Positions 48,050 through 57,348 of a stretch of 64,000 nt of DNA are shown here, piece after piece. Origin of the DNA: an uncultured Thermoguttaceae bacterium (lineage in GTDB: Bacteria > Planctomycetota > Planctomycetia > Pirellulales > Thermoguttaceae); assembly GCA_938084835.1 (NCBI GenBank), contig CALKER010000008.1, forward strand, positions 1 through 64,000, written 5' to 3'. The notes under the pieces are model-generated. The model was not told the DNA's origin and ran no database searches. It saw nothing but the letters and a program-made list of their open reading frames with translations. The translations under genes were made by a program, and so were the position numbers. The stretch's first letter is position 1; each line of letters begins with the position of its first letter.

Positions 48050-49423
48050 CTAAGCCCAAGCTGGTTGCCAGGCTGCCCGTGGACAACCCCACTGCTCCAC
48101 ATCATGAGGACCAAAATTCCACCAAGTGGTAGCTCCCGGGGCCGGGGGCATGCGGAACGGGCAGAGGGCCTCCTCGATTGTCAGGCCGCGAACCTCAATT
48201 CGACTGATGTCATGTGTGCCGAGCCCGGCAGCAGCAGCCAACTCCAGGTGGTTTTCCCCGGGGAAGGGGAAAGCCCCGTGTGCGGCGGTAGGATTATACC
48301 CCATCACGGCAGTGCACACTGCGTCTGTACACACGGCATTTCGACCGACAAATAACAGGTGTGGTTCGATTCGGGCCACGCCGGGATTCCAGAATCCCTC
48401 CCCATTCTTGATCGTGAACACTCCGTCCACGATAGACAAATCGGCCGGTCGAATGCCAAAGATGTCTACAGTGACCCGGGGAACTCGCAGCAACGGATCG
48501 GTGGGAATTTCGGTGCCAACCTCAGGCGGCACACCTTCCGGGACTTTCCGTTTGGCTAAATGAAGAATGGCCACCCGAGCCCGAAGCGAATCTTCATTGG
48601 GGGCATCATCTCCGTAAAGAGCCGTGGGAAGGATCCCAAACATGTTCTTCACAGCCATGGTCACGCCTGCTGTTCCATGATCTTTCAATTTGGCAAGCGA
48701 AACCACCACATCGGCCTTCTCGTACCACGGGTTCACATCGAAGGCAGGATAAAGATAACCACCCCAGGGAACATGGAGTCGGCTGTATTTTTTCCAGCTT
48801 CCCATGTTTTTGGTGTTTTCCCATACGACTTTATGTCCACCAGCCGACTGAAGCCGTGCCAAGTCCCAGCCGGCTTTTTGGAGGATTTGTTCCATCGGTT
48901 CGCGATAGTAAAGGGCTTCAACGATCACGATCCGTCGAGCACCGGCTTGATCGGCCAAGGCACAGAAGGCTTCCACGAACGTGGGATGGATGTGGTAAGT
49001 TTCAGAAGCAGGTCGAGCATCGAAGTCCCGGACCGGCCCGGTCATGTTGACTTTGACTAGCACGGTTTTGCCGGCCACCACATCGCGAAGGCCACCTGTT
49101 TGGTCGATCGCGGCAGCCAGCTCACGGTAAACCTCTTGGCTGTCATAACTTCGGCAGCGGCGGATGGCCACAGGCATGCTGGGCGCTCGATCCGCCAGGT
49201 TGGGGCGATTGAAAGGCGGCGGTGGCTCGCTACCTCGAATAACACCAAAGCCAGCGCCCGTTGCTGCCACAACTCCGCCGGCTGTCATCGCCAATAACTC
49301 GCGACGCGACAATCGCCCGGAACTTCCGGTGAGCGGCTCCGCCCTGCCAGGCTGCTCCCTCCGGAGAGTGTGGAGAACTCTGTTAGGGGGTGTGTCGCCA
49401 TGAATAGCTTGCGGGAAATTCAT
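48050..49423 (-). CDS. Tat-exported DUF362 protein
   Basis: About 457 residues. A twin-arginine signal (LSRRELLAMTAGGVVAATGAGFG, here abbreviated by its SRRELL core) predicts export in folded form. The body is a DUF362 domain (KTVLVKVNMTG, LAKLKDHGTAGVTMAVKNM, GRNAVCTDAVCTAVMG). DUF362 proteins are often found next to Fe-S cluster domains, but no CX2CX2CX3C ferredoxin motif is visible here. The role is unknown; a redox or cofactor-linked function is possible. The ATG at 49423 has GAGG ten bases upstream; a TTG 18 bases earlier is in frame. Confidence 0.85.
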   Translation of the reverse strand: MNFPQAIHGDTPPNRVLHTLRREQPGRAEPLTGSSGRLSRRELLAMTAGGVVAATGAGFGVIRGSEPPPPFNRPNLADRAPSMPVAIRRCRSYDSQEVYRELAAAIDQTGGLRDVVAGKTVLVKVNMTGPVRDFDARPASETYHIHPTFVEAFCALADQAGARRIVIVEALYYREPMEQILQKAGWDLARLQSAGGHKVVWENTKNMGSWKKYSRLHVPWGGYLYPAFDVNPWYEKADVVVSLAKLKDHGTAGVTMAVKNMFGILPTALYGDDAPNEDSLRARVAILHLAKRKVPEGVPPEVGTEIPTDPLLRVPRVTVDIFGIRPADLSIVDGVFTIKNGEGFWNPGVARIEPHLLFVGRNAVCTDAVCTAVMGYNPTAAHGAFPFPGENHLELAAAAGLGTHDISRIEVRGLTIEEALCPFRMPPAPGATTWWNFGPHDVEQWGCPRAAWQPAWA

Positions 49424-50947
49424 GCCAAAGGATCCTCTCAAAGTGCTTGCCGGAACCCACGCAGCCCAACACCTACTAATGGGCGAAATATGGTAGCCGT
49501 AGTTATGACAAAATCGGGGCTAGACATCCACCGATTTAAAGGACCGTGGCAGAAACCGCCACGACTCCTCGCAATCGACGTAATCTGTCGACGTAATCCA
49601 CCGTCCTAACCCGTCGCGGGCGATTTCAACGCTTCTCAAGAATCCCCTCTCGGAACTCCTTTTAGTAGCGCCCAGGAGGTAACTAAGTAAGGTGATTCGC
49701 CTCCGAGGTGGTGATTTAGACACCTCTCTGGTGGTATTGTAAATTACTTGAGGGATTGACTTTTCGCAACTACTGGAATTTACGCGGGGGTGGCTTTCGC
49801 CGCAAGCCCCGGAACTTGACCCTAATGATACGGGACGGATTATGCAGGTTTTGCACTCCATAGCCGGTTCATGACGGGGGCTTAAATTCTGCCTGTAAAA
49901 GCGGCTTGGCGAAGCATTTTGGAGGGTGAGACATGATACCCCTTGGGCCAAACGGGGTTAAACACTAAGACTTGGTTTAGTCACGAATTTTTCGCGCCGC
50001 TGCCGGATGTGTCTCGCCTCAATGGTTGGCAGAAGATCCCGGGTAAAGGGAAGTGCTATTTAGGCCTCGCTCTTGCGGCAAAGCAAATGCGCGAAATTCC
50101 CGCTATGAGCTCAATTATCAGTTGCTTGCAGCCCGACAGCTTTCCACTCTTTTGGCAGTCTCGAAAGGGAGCACCGTCTTACGAGAGGAGGGTGCTCGGG
50201 ATCAATCGCCTCGCCCACGCGTAGAGGCCTTCCCAGGCTGGATCGGCTGGCCGGCCGGTTTGGCAGTAGAGCTCGGCCAAGGTCAGCCGGAGGACCTGTC
50301 CACCCCCAACCGGGTGCCACAACAGATCGAGATGATAGCTTTGAATTTTTCCCAATACGGGGCGCCCGGACGAACTGCGTGGGGGCCGGCCGCGGGCAAG
50401 ATACTCTCGCAAGGTCACCGCTTGGAGTACGCGGAATCATCCGCCTGTTTGCCAAGAAGGACATTTGTGCGTAGGCTGAAAGCGAGGTCGCTTCTTTGGC
50501 GGAAGCTTCTGGGTGCTCTGGCTCGGCTGAAAAGCCGGCATCCGCACCGAAGCCCCGCCGGGTGAGGCTGCCCGTTATGATGCTGAAAGTTTCTCGTGGC
50601 CTCAAGGACCAAGAAGCAGCCTGTATCGTTATGCCTGGCCGGATCGTTACCTCATTGCGGGATGATGCCTCCCTTGAGCTGACGGGTTGGGGGCCATTTT
50701 AGAAAATTTGGCCGGGGTCGTCGGGCGAGGGAAGTTCGTTTCGCAACCGGGTTGAAAGGCGCTACCTTAACCGATTGGTAAGGTTTTTGGTTTGGAAGTA
50801 AACGTGCGGTTGGTTATTTGCTGGTTCGGTGCTCCCAAACTATTTGGCTGAACTGTGGACGGCGGCAGGAATCGGTGGTCTTTTTAAACACCGCGGCGTT
50901 GATTTTTGCGGCTGTTTATCTTGCGCGTGATTTTTTGGAACAATGTC
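49424..50947. other. Long divergent intergenic region
   Basis: About 1.5 kb between the DUF362 gene (minus) and the subtilase (plus). It holds a 13-bp-spaced direct repeat TCGACGTAATC (49575-49585 and 49588-49598) and a terminator-like hairpin at 50764-50788. ORFs up to 170 codons occur on both strands without features of real proteins. Confidence 0.5.
50764..50788 (+). terminator. Terminator-like hairpin upstream of the subtilase gene
   Basis: ACCTTaACC (50764-50772) pairs with GGTAAGGT (50777-50784), apart from one bulged A, around a GATT loop. TTTT follows. It reads as an intrinsic terminator on the plus strand, 160 bases before the subtilase start. Confidence 0.5.
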
Positions 50948-53900
50948 ATGAGTGGCTCGCTTCAAAAGCGAAAAAATATGTGTGGTTATTGCCGGCGTAG
51001 GCCCAGATCGGGGGACAGATGGCCGTGGTTCTTCTCCGCGCAAACAAGCTGGGAACGAGAAAGGCCCACTTCCCGCCCCTTGGGCTTTGAACTCCTCGAG
51101 CGGCGTGAACTCCTTTCCCTCGCCGAAAGTTTTGGGGGGCTATGGGAGGCAGGCGGAGCTGCCACATCCCGGCCGGTGGATGCCCGGTGGTTTGCATCAA
51201 TAGACTTTGCCTCGGTTGCCAGAAATTCTGGTGAGAATTACTTCTCGCCACCCAAAGATTCCCGCGGGGATCTCTCCTTAGTGGCCTTGCTTGCAGATGG
51301 AGCGAAGGAGCGTGGAGAGCAATCGATGGGAGGAGGGGTTTCGATTGCGCTATCCGGCGAGCTCACCACCGCAAACGGCGTACCTTCAGTACAGAAGGAT
51401 GCAAAATTTTTCCGGCAATGGATCGTGACCCTCGCAGAGCACGCCAGTGACCAGCTTACCGCGGTGGCAGAGGCCTGCGAGCTAATCGGCCTTTTTCCTC
51501 CCGCAGTTACGCGGGTTAAGGGTTTAGGCCAAAGGGGTGTCCTTTTAGTGGAATGGGAATCCGAAGAAATTGCCGCGGCACATGTGGATGTTCTGGCGTC
51601 ACATCCGTTAGTAACGATGATTGAGCCGAATGGCACAGTTGCCGTGACGGCAATGCCCAATGATCCCCTTTTCCTCCACCAGTGGGCTTTGCATAACCGG
51701 GGAGACGGGCAGAACTTGGCGGATGCGGATATCGACGCGCCAGAAGCTTGGGATATTGTCCACGATTCTTCGGCGGTGGTGGCCGTTGTGGACACCGGCA
51801 TTGACTACCGACATCCGGATTTGGTTCAAAACATCTGGGTTAATGCCCGGGAAATTCCAGGAAATGGCCGAGACGATGACGGCAATGGTTTTGTCGACGA
51901 CGTCTACGGATATGATTTCCTGAATGAGGACGGCGATCCATTTGATGACCACGGACACGGCACTCATGTGGCGGGAATTATAGGTGCGGGCGGGAATAAC
52001 AGTCAGGGTGTCACCGGGGTTGCTTGGCGCGTGAGGCTTATGCCGGTGAAATTCCTCGGCCACGATGGCACGGGAAGCATCGCCAATGCCGTGCGTGCCG
52101 TTAACTATGTTACGTTGATGCGGAGTTCCTATGGTGTCAATGTCCGGGCGATAAATGCTAGTTGGGGAACGGAAGCGCGCAGCTCAGCCCTTGAGGCTGC
52201 CATTAAGGCTGCGGGGGAAGCAGGGATCATCTTCGTCGCTGCCGCGGGAAACAGCGCCCGCAATAATGATTGGCATCCACACTATCCTTCTAATTATCAG
52301 TTGGACAATGTGATTTCAGTAGCAGCAAGTGACGCGCGGGATCAGTTGGCCTCGTTCAGCAATTATGGAGCGTCGACGGTCCATGTGGCAGCGCCCGGCG
52401 TAAACATATTAAGTACCTACCCGGGGGAAAGATATGCCTGGATGAGTGGGACGAGCATGGCCGCGCCTTTTGTCTCAGGGACCATTGCTCTGGCTGCGGC
52501 CGCGGCCCCTTCTGCCGGGGTTGGCGAAATTCGTCGTGCCTTGCTTGAGGGGGTGGATCGATTGCCCGGGTGGCTTTCGCTTGTAAGTGCCGGGGGAAGA
52601 CTCAATGCCCGAGGGACTCTTCAGGGATTGGCCTTTCGTGTCTTGCATGTCTGGCCGGCCGAGGGTCAAGCGGTTTCCGAGCCTCCGGCGCTGTTCCGTG
52701 TGCAGTTTTCGGCGCCGATTGATCCCAGGTCCGTTAGCCCCCAAGGGTTTTTAGTCAACGGACAGGCTGCCGACGGGTGGCGCCTCACGGCAGTGGCAGA
52801 AGTAGAGTTTTATTTTTCCCGTTCCCCGGTGCTGAATGAAGGCCTTCAGCAGATGATGGTGCTTTCCGGCGCAGCCCGGCAAATGGGGACATCGCGGCCT
52901 GTGGCCCACTGGGAAGGGACCTTCTACTATGATCGCTTGCCCGGGCGGGTGATGAGCGCGGAACCTCCCCCCGGAGCCATCCTTCCCGAAGCACCTCGAG
53001 AATTTGCGGTAACGTGGAACGAAGCGATTGCTCCAAGCTCGGTGGCATCCGACGATCTGCTTTTGTCCGAGGGGAGGGTCGTCGGGGCGGCCTTACGCGG
53101 GCCTGAAACGGTCGTCTATCGGCTAGCGGATCTTCCTCCGGATGGCACGGTGGAGTTTGTTCTCCCTGGAGGCTCTCTTCGCGATATTCACGGTAATCCG
53201 CAACCGGGATTCGCGGGGGTATGGACCATACGCGATCCTCAGCTCCTTCGCTTTTCCGCAGGTGATGTACCCCAGCCGATTGTGGATTATCGCTGGACGA
53301 GAAGCCTGATCACGGTGGCCGAGCCTGTGATTATTGCTGATGTGGATGTCTTCGTCACCATCGAGCACACTTACATAGCAGATTTGGACGTGTATTTGGT
53401 TGGGCCTGATGGTACTCGTGTCCTGCTGTGGGCTGATGTAGGTGGGGCGGGGAAAAATTTTACCAGCACAATTTTGGATGACGAAGCTCCGGTACCGATT
53501 AATCAAGGCGTAGCTCCTTTCCGGGGTCGGTATCGCCCGATGCAGTCGCTTGCCGTTTTTAAGGGGCAATCGGCTCAGGGGGTGTGGGCGCTCGAGATCT
53601 ATGATGATAGTTTCCTCGATCAGGGGGCCTTGGTCAGCTGGGGGCTTCTTATTCGCCAAAGCGGCCGGCGTCCGGTGCAAGTTGTATCCGTTCGGCCTGC
53701 GGCAGAAGCAGGTGGCGAAATCCTCGAGGCGGTAAGAGAGCTTGAGCTTTTGTTTTCCGAACCGGTGCTGGCCGATGCTGCTGGTTTCAATGATTTTGTC
53801 GTGCTTGCAACGCGTGGTCTGGACGGCCTGTGGGACACGGAGGATGACCAAAAGTGGGGCCTGAGCCTTTTCTACGACGGCTCGCTCACTACAGGGCTGA

Positions 53901-56900
53901 AAGTGGTGCCTCATGCAGGTCGGTTGCCCCCCGGGGAATATCGGTTGCGCTTGATGGCCGAAGGCTTCCGTGGCCAAAGTGGGGCGGCACTTGATGGGGA
54001 TGGCGACGGAAATCCTGGTGGCGACTTTGTGTTTCCCTTCCGAGTGTTGTCGACGGCCTTCTATGGGGCCATCGATGTAACTATGCCCATCCGTGACCTC
54101 CAGCGAACCATTTCGGAGATCTTTGTATCAGATGATTTTGTCCTGAAAGACGTGGATGTCTTTCTCGATATTGAGCATTCTTTCACCGCAGACCTTGACA
54201 TTTTCCTCCAAGGGCCCGACGGAACGCGGGTAGCGCTTTTAAGCGATGTGGGGGGTTCGGGCGACCATTTCCGCCGAACCATCCTCGATGACGAGGCATC
54301 CACTCCTATCACCGAGGGACAGCCGCCGTTTACCGGCCGATACCAGCCGGAAGAGGCTCTTGCTGCCTTTCGCGATAAACAGGCCTGGGGAACTTGGCGG
54401 CTTGAAATTTATGACGACAGCCGGCGCGACGAGGGCACGCTTTTAAGCTGGGGATTGTTGCTTGCTGGTCTTGAATGGGAAATGCCTCGGGTTGTCCACG
54501 TCAACAAGCGGGTGGACCAGTGGGAACGATTAACCGGCGTGGAATTGGTTTTTAGTCAAGCGATGGATGCCAGTAGCTTCCACCCACGCGAAGACATCTT
54601 GGCGTTCAGTGGGCCTTCAGGGCCTGTTCCTGTCTTGGGGCACCAGTGGATAAACGATCATGTGTTGGAAGTGTCTTTCGCGCCGCAAAGTATGCGGGGG
54701 GAATATCTCCTGAGGCTCAGCCCATGGATAGCCGACAAGTGGGGTTTTCATTTGGATGGTGACGGTGACGGAATTCCCGGAGAGATCCCAGAGGATGTCT
54801 TCTCCCTGCGGATTCCGATGCCCGTCCTTCTCGGGTCAATCAGCGAGGGAAGTTGGCAGGTGAACCTGGGGCCGGACGGTGTAGCGTGGATAGCCTTCGA
54901 AAATTTGCGGGCTGGCATCGTGACGATCGTGGCCGAGAGTGAAATGGATACGGTTTTAGAAGCGGAGCTTCTTGGAGGTCCTTTTGGGCCGAAAGTGGCT
55001 TCGGCCACCGCTTGGGGGACACTCCGTCTAGATGTAAATGCCTCTCATCCCGGCCAAACGTGGTATCTACGTCTCAGAGCGGCTGGGTCGCAGGCGGCCA
55101 TCCGGATTGTCAACGCCTTAGAGCAGGTTGATGGGGGCGTGTTAAACGTTTATGGAACGAAGGACGACGATGTCGTGACCATCTGTATCCAAGAGCCCAT
55201 CCTGGCATTGTGGTGGAACGGCATCGCCTACCAGCTGGCTAGTGAAAGCGTCGCCCGAGTCCATCTTTTTGGTGGTGGCGGCGAAGATGCTCTTTGCATC
55301 CGCTGGCTTATGCCGGTGGTTGCATACGTGGATTCATCGGGTGGCACTGCGGCGTCATCCACGTGCGTCGGGGGGATGCAAGCCCGCAATATCCGTGGAT
55401 TGACCCCGGAGGGATGCCAAGGCCCAATGGGGATAGCATGGAGCGACTGGGAGAAAATCTCCCTTGAGGCAAGTGGGGCCTCGGCCAATGTTTTGGTGTA
55501 CCCCTTGACTGGCGCATCTGTGTTGGTGACGGCGGGGGCCGCCCTTCTCAACGCTTCGGGATTGTCCGTCGACCTGCGGGGGCTCCGATCGCTCACCCTT
55601 GATGGAAACGGTACCGATGCGCGGGTAACTCTTCGCGGTTCCGCCGGGGATGACATCTTTGTGGCTCGCCCTGACCGGGTCACCTGGCGATCGGATACTT
55701 TTACCGCCGAAGTCCGGGGGGTGACAACTGTCGACGCATTCGCCGGACGAGGTGGCGCCGATACAGCAAGCCTTTGGGGTTCACCCGGGGACGATGTGCT
55801 TACAATTGGCGTCACGACCACTTCCTTTACCGGTCCCGGTTTTTCCTTCCGTATCGCCGGGTTTGGGACCGTTTCCTATTATCCTGGGCCAGGTGGAAAG
55901 GACGTAGCCCGGATCTACAACGCTCCTGGGGATCAAATGTTCACTGTCACCCCTGCCTACGTGAGCTTTGCCTCTGAGAGTACCGTCCACCGCGTATTCT
56001 CCTTTCCGGCAGTAACCATCTATGGCGGTGCGGATGAGCTGGATAGCGTTCGGCTTTTCGACTCCCCAAGGGACGACTTGTTGTGGTATTCCCCGGGTTA
56101 TTTCCGTTGGAGTGGGGAGGGGTTTGATGTTCAGGGGACCGGATTTAAGCATCTTCTTGCTTTATCAACGGCAGGGGGAAACGATCGGGCCACACTGATC
56201 GGATCTGCCAATAGCGAAATGTTCCGATACCACGGGGGAAGTTTTCGCCTTGTGGGTCCAGGCTATCAGGCGCAAGTGAATAATTTTGCTTATGTGCGGG
56301 CTTATGGACGGGGTGGCCGCGATCGGGCTGTGCTTTACGATTCAAGTGGAGATGACACCCTGACGGCCACGCCCGGGTACACAACCTTAGTAGGGCCTGG
56401 TTTTGAACTGCGGGTTTACGACGTTCCCGACATTCAAGCGGTAAGTAACGCCGGCGGTAAGGATACGGCCCGGATTTATCCACAGGATGAAACGGTTTCG
56501 GTGACACTAACAGCGGAGTATGGGGCTCTTCAGGGACAAACCTTTTCGTCCCGCGCCTGGGGGTTTGCCGTAGTGGTAGCCTATGCACCATCAGACCGGT
56601 ACAGTAGTGCCAGACTTTATGGCACAGCGGGCGCGGAAAGAGTCCAAGTGGAACCCGGGATGGTAGCCCTTTCGGGGAGTTGGGGGCGGCGCTATGCCGT
56701 GGGCTTTTCTGATGTCCTCGTGCAAAAAGTCGGGGGCCGAAGTTCGGTAGCCATGGTCCTTGATAGCACGCCGGCACGGCTGGTGGTTGATGGTCAACAG
56801 CTTCAGCTTTCTACCGAGACATCGCGAGTGTCGGTTCGGGGATTTGAGGTTTTGCAGGTCAAAGGGCAAGTGGGCAGCGATCACCGCGCAGCCGTTGCGG

Positions 56901-57091
56901 GCACACGGGGGGCCGAGCTTTTGGAAGCTTTCCCGCAAGTGGTACGCCTCACCGGATTGGAGCTGGCCTATTTGGTGGAGCTTACCGACTTCGCTCTGGT
57001 GGAAGTCTACAGCACAGGGGAAGGGGACCAGCGTTCGATCTCGGAAGGGGTTGACTATGTCCTGACCTTCGGCTCTTGGATCGATCGATAA
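50948..57091 (+). CDS. Giant secreted subtilase with LEPR-XLL-like motif, two P domains and C-terminal repeats
   Basis: About 2047 residues. The N-terminus has no simple signal peptide but carries a LEPR-XLL-like motif (FELLERRELLS, ~47-57), a planctomycete feature of large exported proteins. An inhibitor-I9-like propeptide precedes the S8 subtilase domain with D282 (VVDTGIDYRH), H337 (DDHGHGTHVAG) and S503 (SGTSMAAPFVSG). Ig/Big-like modules and two proprotein-convertase P domains (~773-900 and ~1039-1174) follow, with related DLDVYLVGPDGTRV and DLDIFLQGPDGTRV motifs. The C-terminal ~1557-1917 is built from repeats of about 50-60 residues with a GSxGDD turn. An exported or surface-bound protease is likely. 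The ATG at 50948 is chosen over an upstream TTG (50906). Confidence 0.88.
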   Translation: MSGSLQKRKNMCGYCRRRPRSGDRWPWFFSAQTSWERERPTSRPLGFELLERRELLSLAESFGGLWEAGGAATSRPVDARWFASIDFASVARNSGENYFSPPKDSRGDLSLVALLADGAKERGEQSMGGGVSIALSGELTTANGVPSVQKDAKFFRQWIVTLAEHASDQLTAVAEACELIGLFPPAVTRVKGLGQRGVLLVEWESEEIAAAHVDVLASHPLVTMIEPNGTVAVTAMPNDPLFLHQWALHNRGDGQNLADADIDAPEAWDIVHDSSAVVAVVDTGIDYRHPDLVQNIWVNAREIPGNGRDDDGNGFVDDVYGYDFLNEDGDPFDDHGHGTHVAGIIGAGGNNSQGVTGVAWRVRLMPVKFLGHDGTGSIANAVRAVNYVTLMRSSYGVNVRAINASWGTEARSSALEAAIKAAGEAGIIFVAAAGNSARNNDWHPHYPSNYQLDNVISVAASDARDQLASFSNYGASTVHVAAPGVNILSTYPGERYAWMSGTSMAAPFVSGTIALAAAAAPSAGVGEIRRALLEGVDRLPGWLSLVSAGGRLNARGTLQGLAFRVLHVWPAEGQAVSEPPALFRVQFSAPIDPRSVSPQGFLVNGQAADGWRLTAVAEVEFYFSRSPVLNEGLQQMMVLSGAARQMGTSRPVAHWEGTFYYDRLPGRVMSAEPPPGAILPEAPREFAVTWNEAIAPSSVASDDLLLSEGRVVGAALRGPETVVYRLADLPPDGTVEFVLPGGSLRDIHGNPQPGFAGVWTIRDPQLLRFSAGDVPQPIVDYRWTRSLITVAEPVIIADVDVFVTIEHTYIADLDVYLVGPDGTRVLLWADVGGAGKNFTSTILDDEAPVPINQGVAPFRGRYRPMQSLAVFKGQSAQGVWALEIYDDSFLDQGALVSWGLLIRQSGRRPVQVVSVRPAAEAGGEILEAVRELELLFSEPVLADAAGFNDFVVLATRGLDGLWDTEDDQKWGLSLFYDGSLTTGLKVVPHAGRLPPGEYRLRLMAEGFRGQSGAALDGDGDGNPGGDFVFPFRVLSTAFYGAIDVTMPIRDLQRTISEIFVSDDFVLKDVDVFLDIEHSFTADLDIFLQGPDGTRVALLSDVGGSGDHFRRTILDDEASTPITEGQPPFTGRYQPEEALAAFRDKQAWGTWRLEIYDDSRRDEGTLLSWGLLLAGLEWEMPRVVHVNKRVDQWERLTGVELVFSQAMDASSFHPREDILAFSGPSGPVPVLGHQWINDHVLEVSFAPQSMRGEYLLRLSPWIADKWGFHLDGDGDGIPGEIPEDVFSLRIPMPVLLGSISEGSWQVNLGPDGVAWIAFENLRAGIVTIVAESEMDTVLEAELLGGPFGPKVASATAWGTLRLDVNASHPGQTWYLRLRAAGSQAAIRIVNALEQVDGGVLNVYGTKDDDVVTICIQEPILALWWNGIAYQLASESVARVHLFGGGGEDALCIRWLMPVVAYVDSSGGTAASSTCVGGMQARNIRGLTPEGCQGPMGIAWSDWEKISLEASGASANVLVYPLTGASVLVTAGAALLNASGLSVDLRGLRSLTLDGNGTDARVTLRGSAGDDIFVARPDRVTWRSDTFTAEVRGVTTVDAFAGRGGADTASLWGSPGDDVLTIGVTTTSFTGPGFSFRIAGFGTVSYYPGPGGKDVARIYNAPGDQMFTVTPAYVSFASESTVHRVFSFPAVTIYGGADELDSVRLFDSPRDDLLWYSPGYFRWSGEGFDVQGTGFKHLLALSTAGGNDRATLIGSANSEMFRYHGGSFRLVGPGYQAQVNNFAYVRAYGRGGRDRAVLYDSSGDDTLTATPGYTTLVGPGFELRVYDVPDIQAVSNAGGKDTARIYPQDETVSVTLTAEYGALQGQTFSSRAWGFAVVVAYAPSDRYSSARLYGTAGAERVQVEPGMVALSGSWGRRYAVGFSDVLVQKVGGRSSVAMVLDSTPARLVVDGQQLQLSTETSRVSVRGFEVLQVKGQVGSDHRAAVAGTRGAELLEAFPQVVRLTGLELAYLVELTDFALVEVYSTGEGDQRSISEGVDYVLTFGSWIDR

Positions 57092-57348
57092 CCTGGGCTA
57101 GGGGAGGATTTGGCCCCCCGGAGAAAAAGCCTGGGTGTTTTGCCTATGCCTCTGCCGGACGGGGGCCGGGAGTATTTCCGATGGCAATCCGCACAAATGA
57201 TCCGGCCGGCTAGGCTCGCTTTGCGTTCGTAACTCATTTAGACTTTCTTGGAAGATGCCTGCCGCCTATTTTCCTTGGAAGACCGAGCGCTTGCTCGACC
57301 CAGTAATCATTGTGGGCCGGTAACATGGTGCACGTCCGGAGGGAGCAG

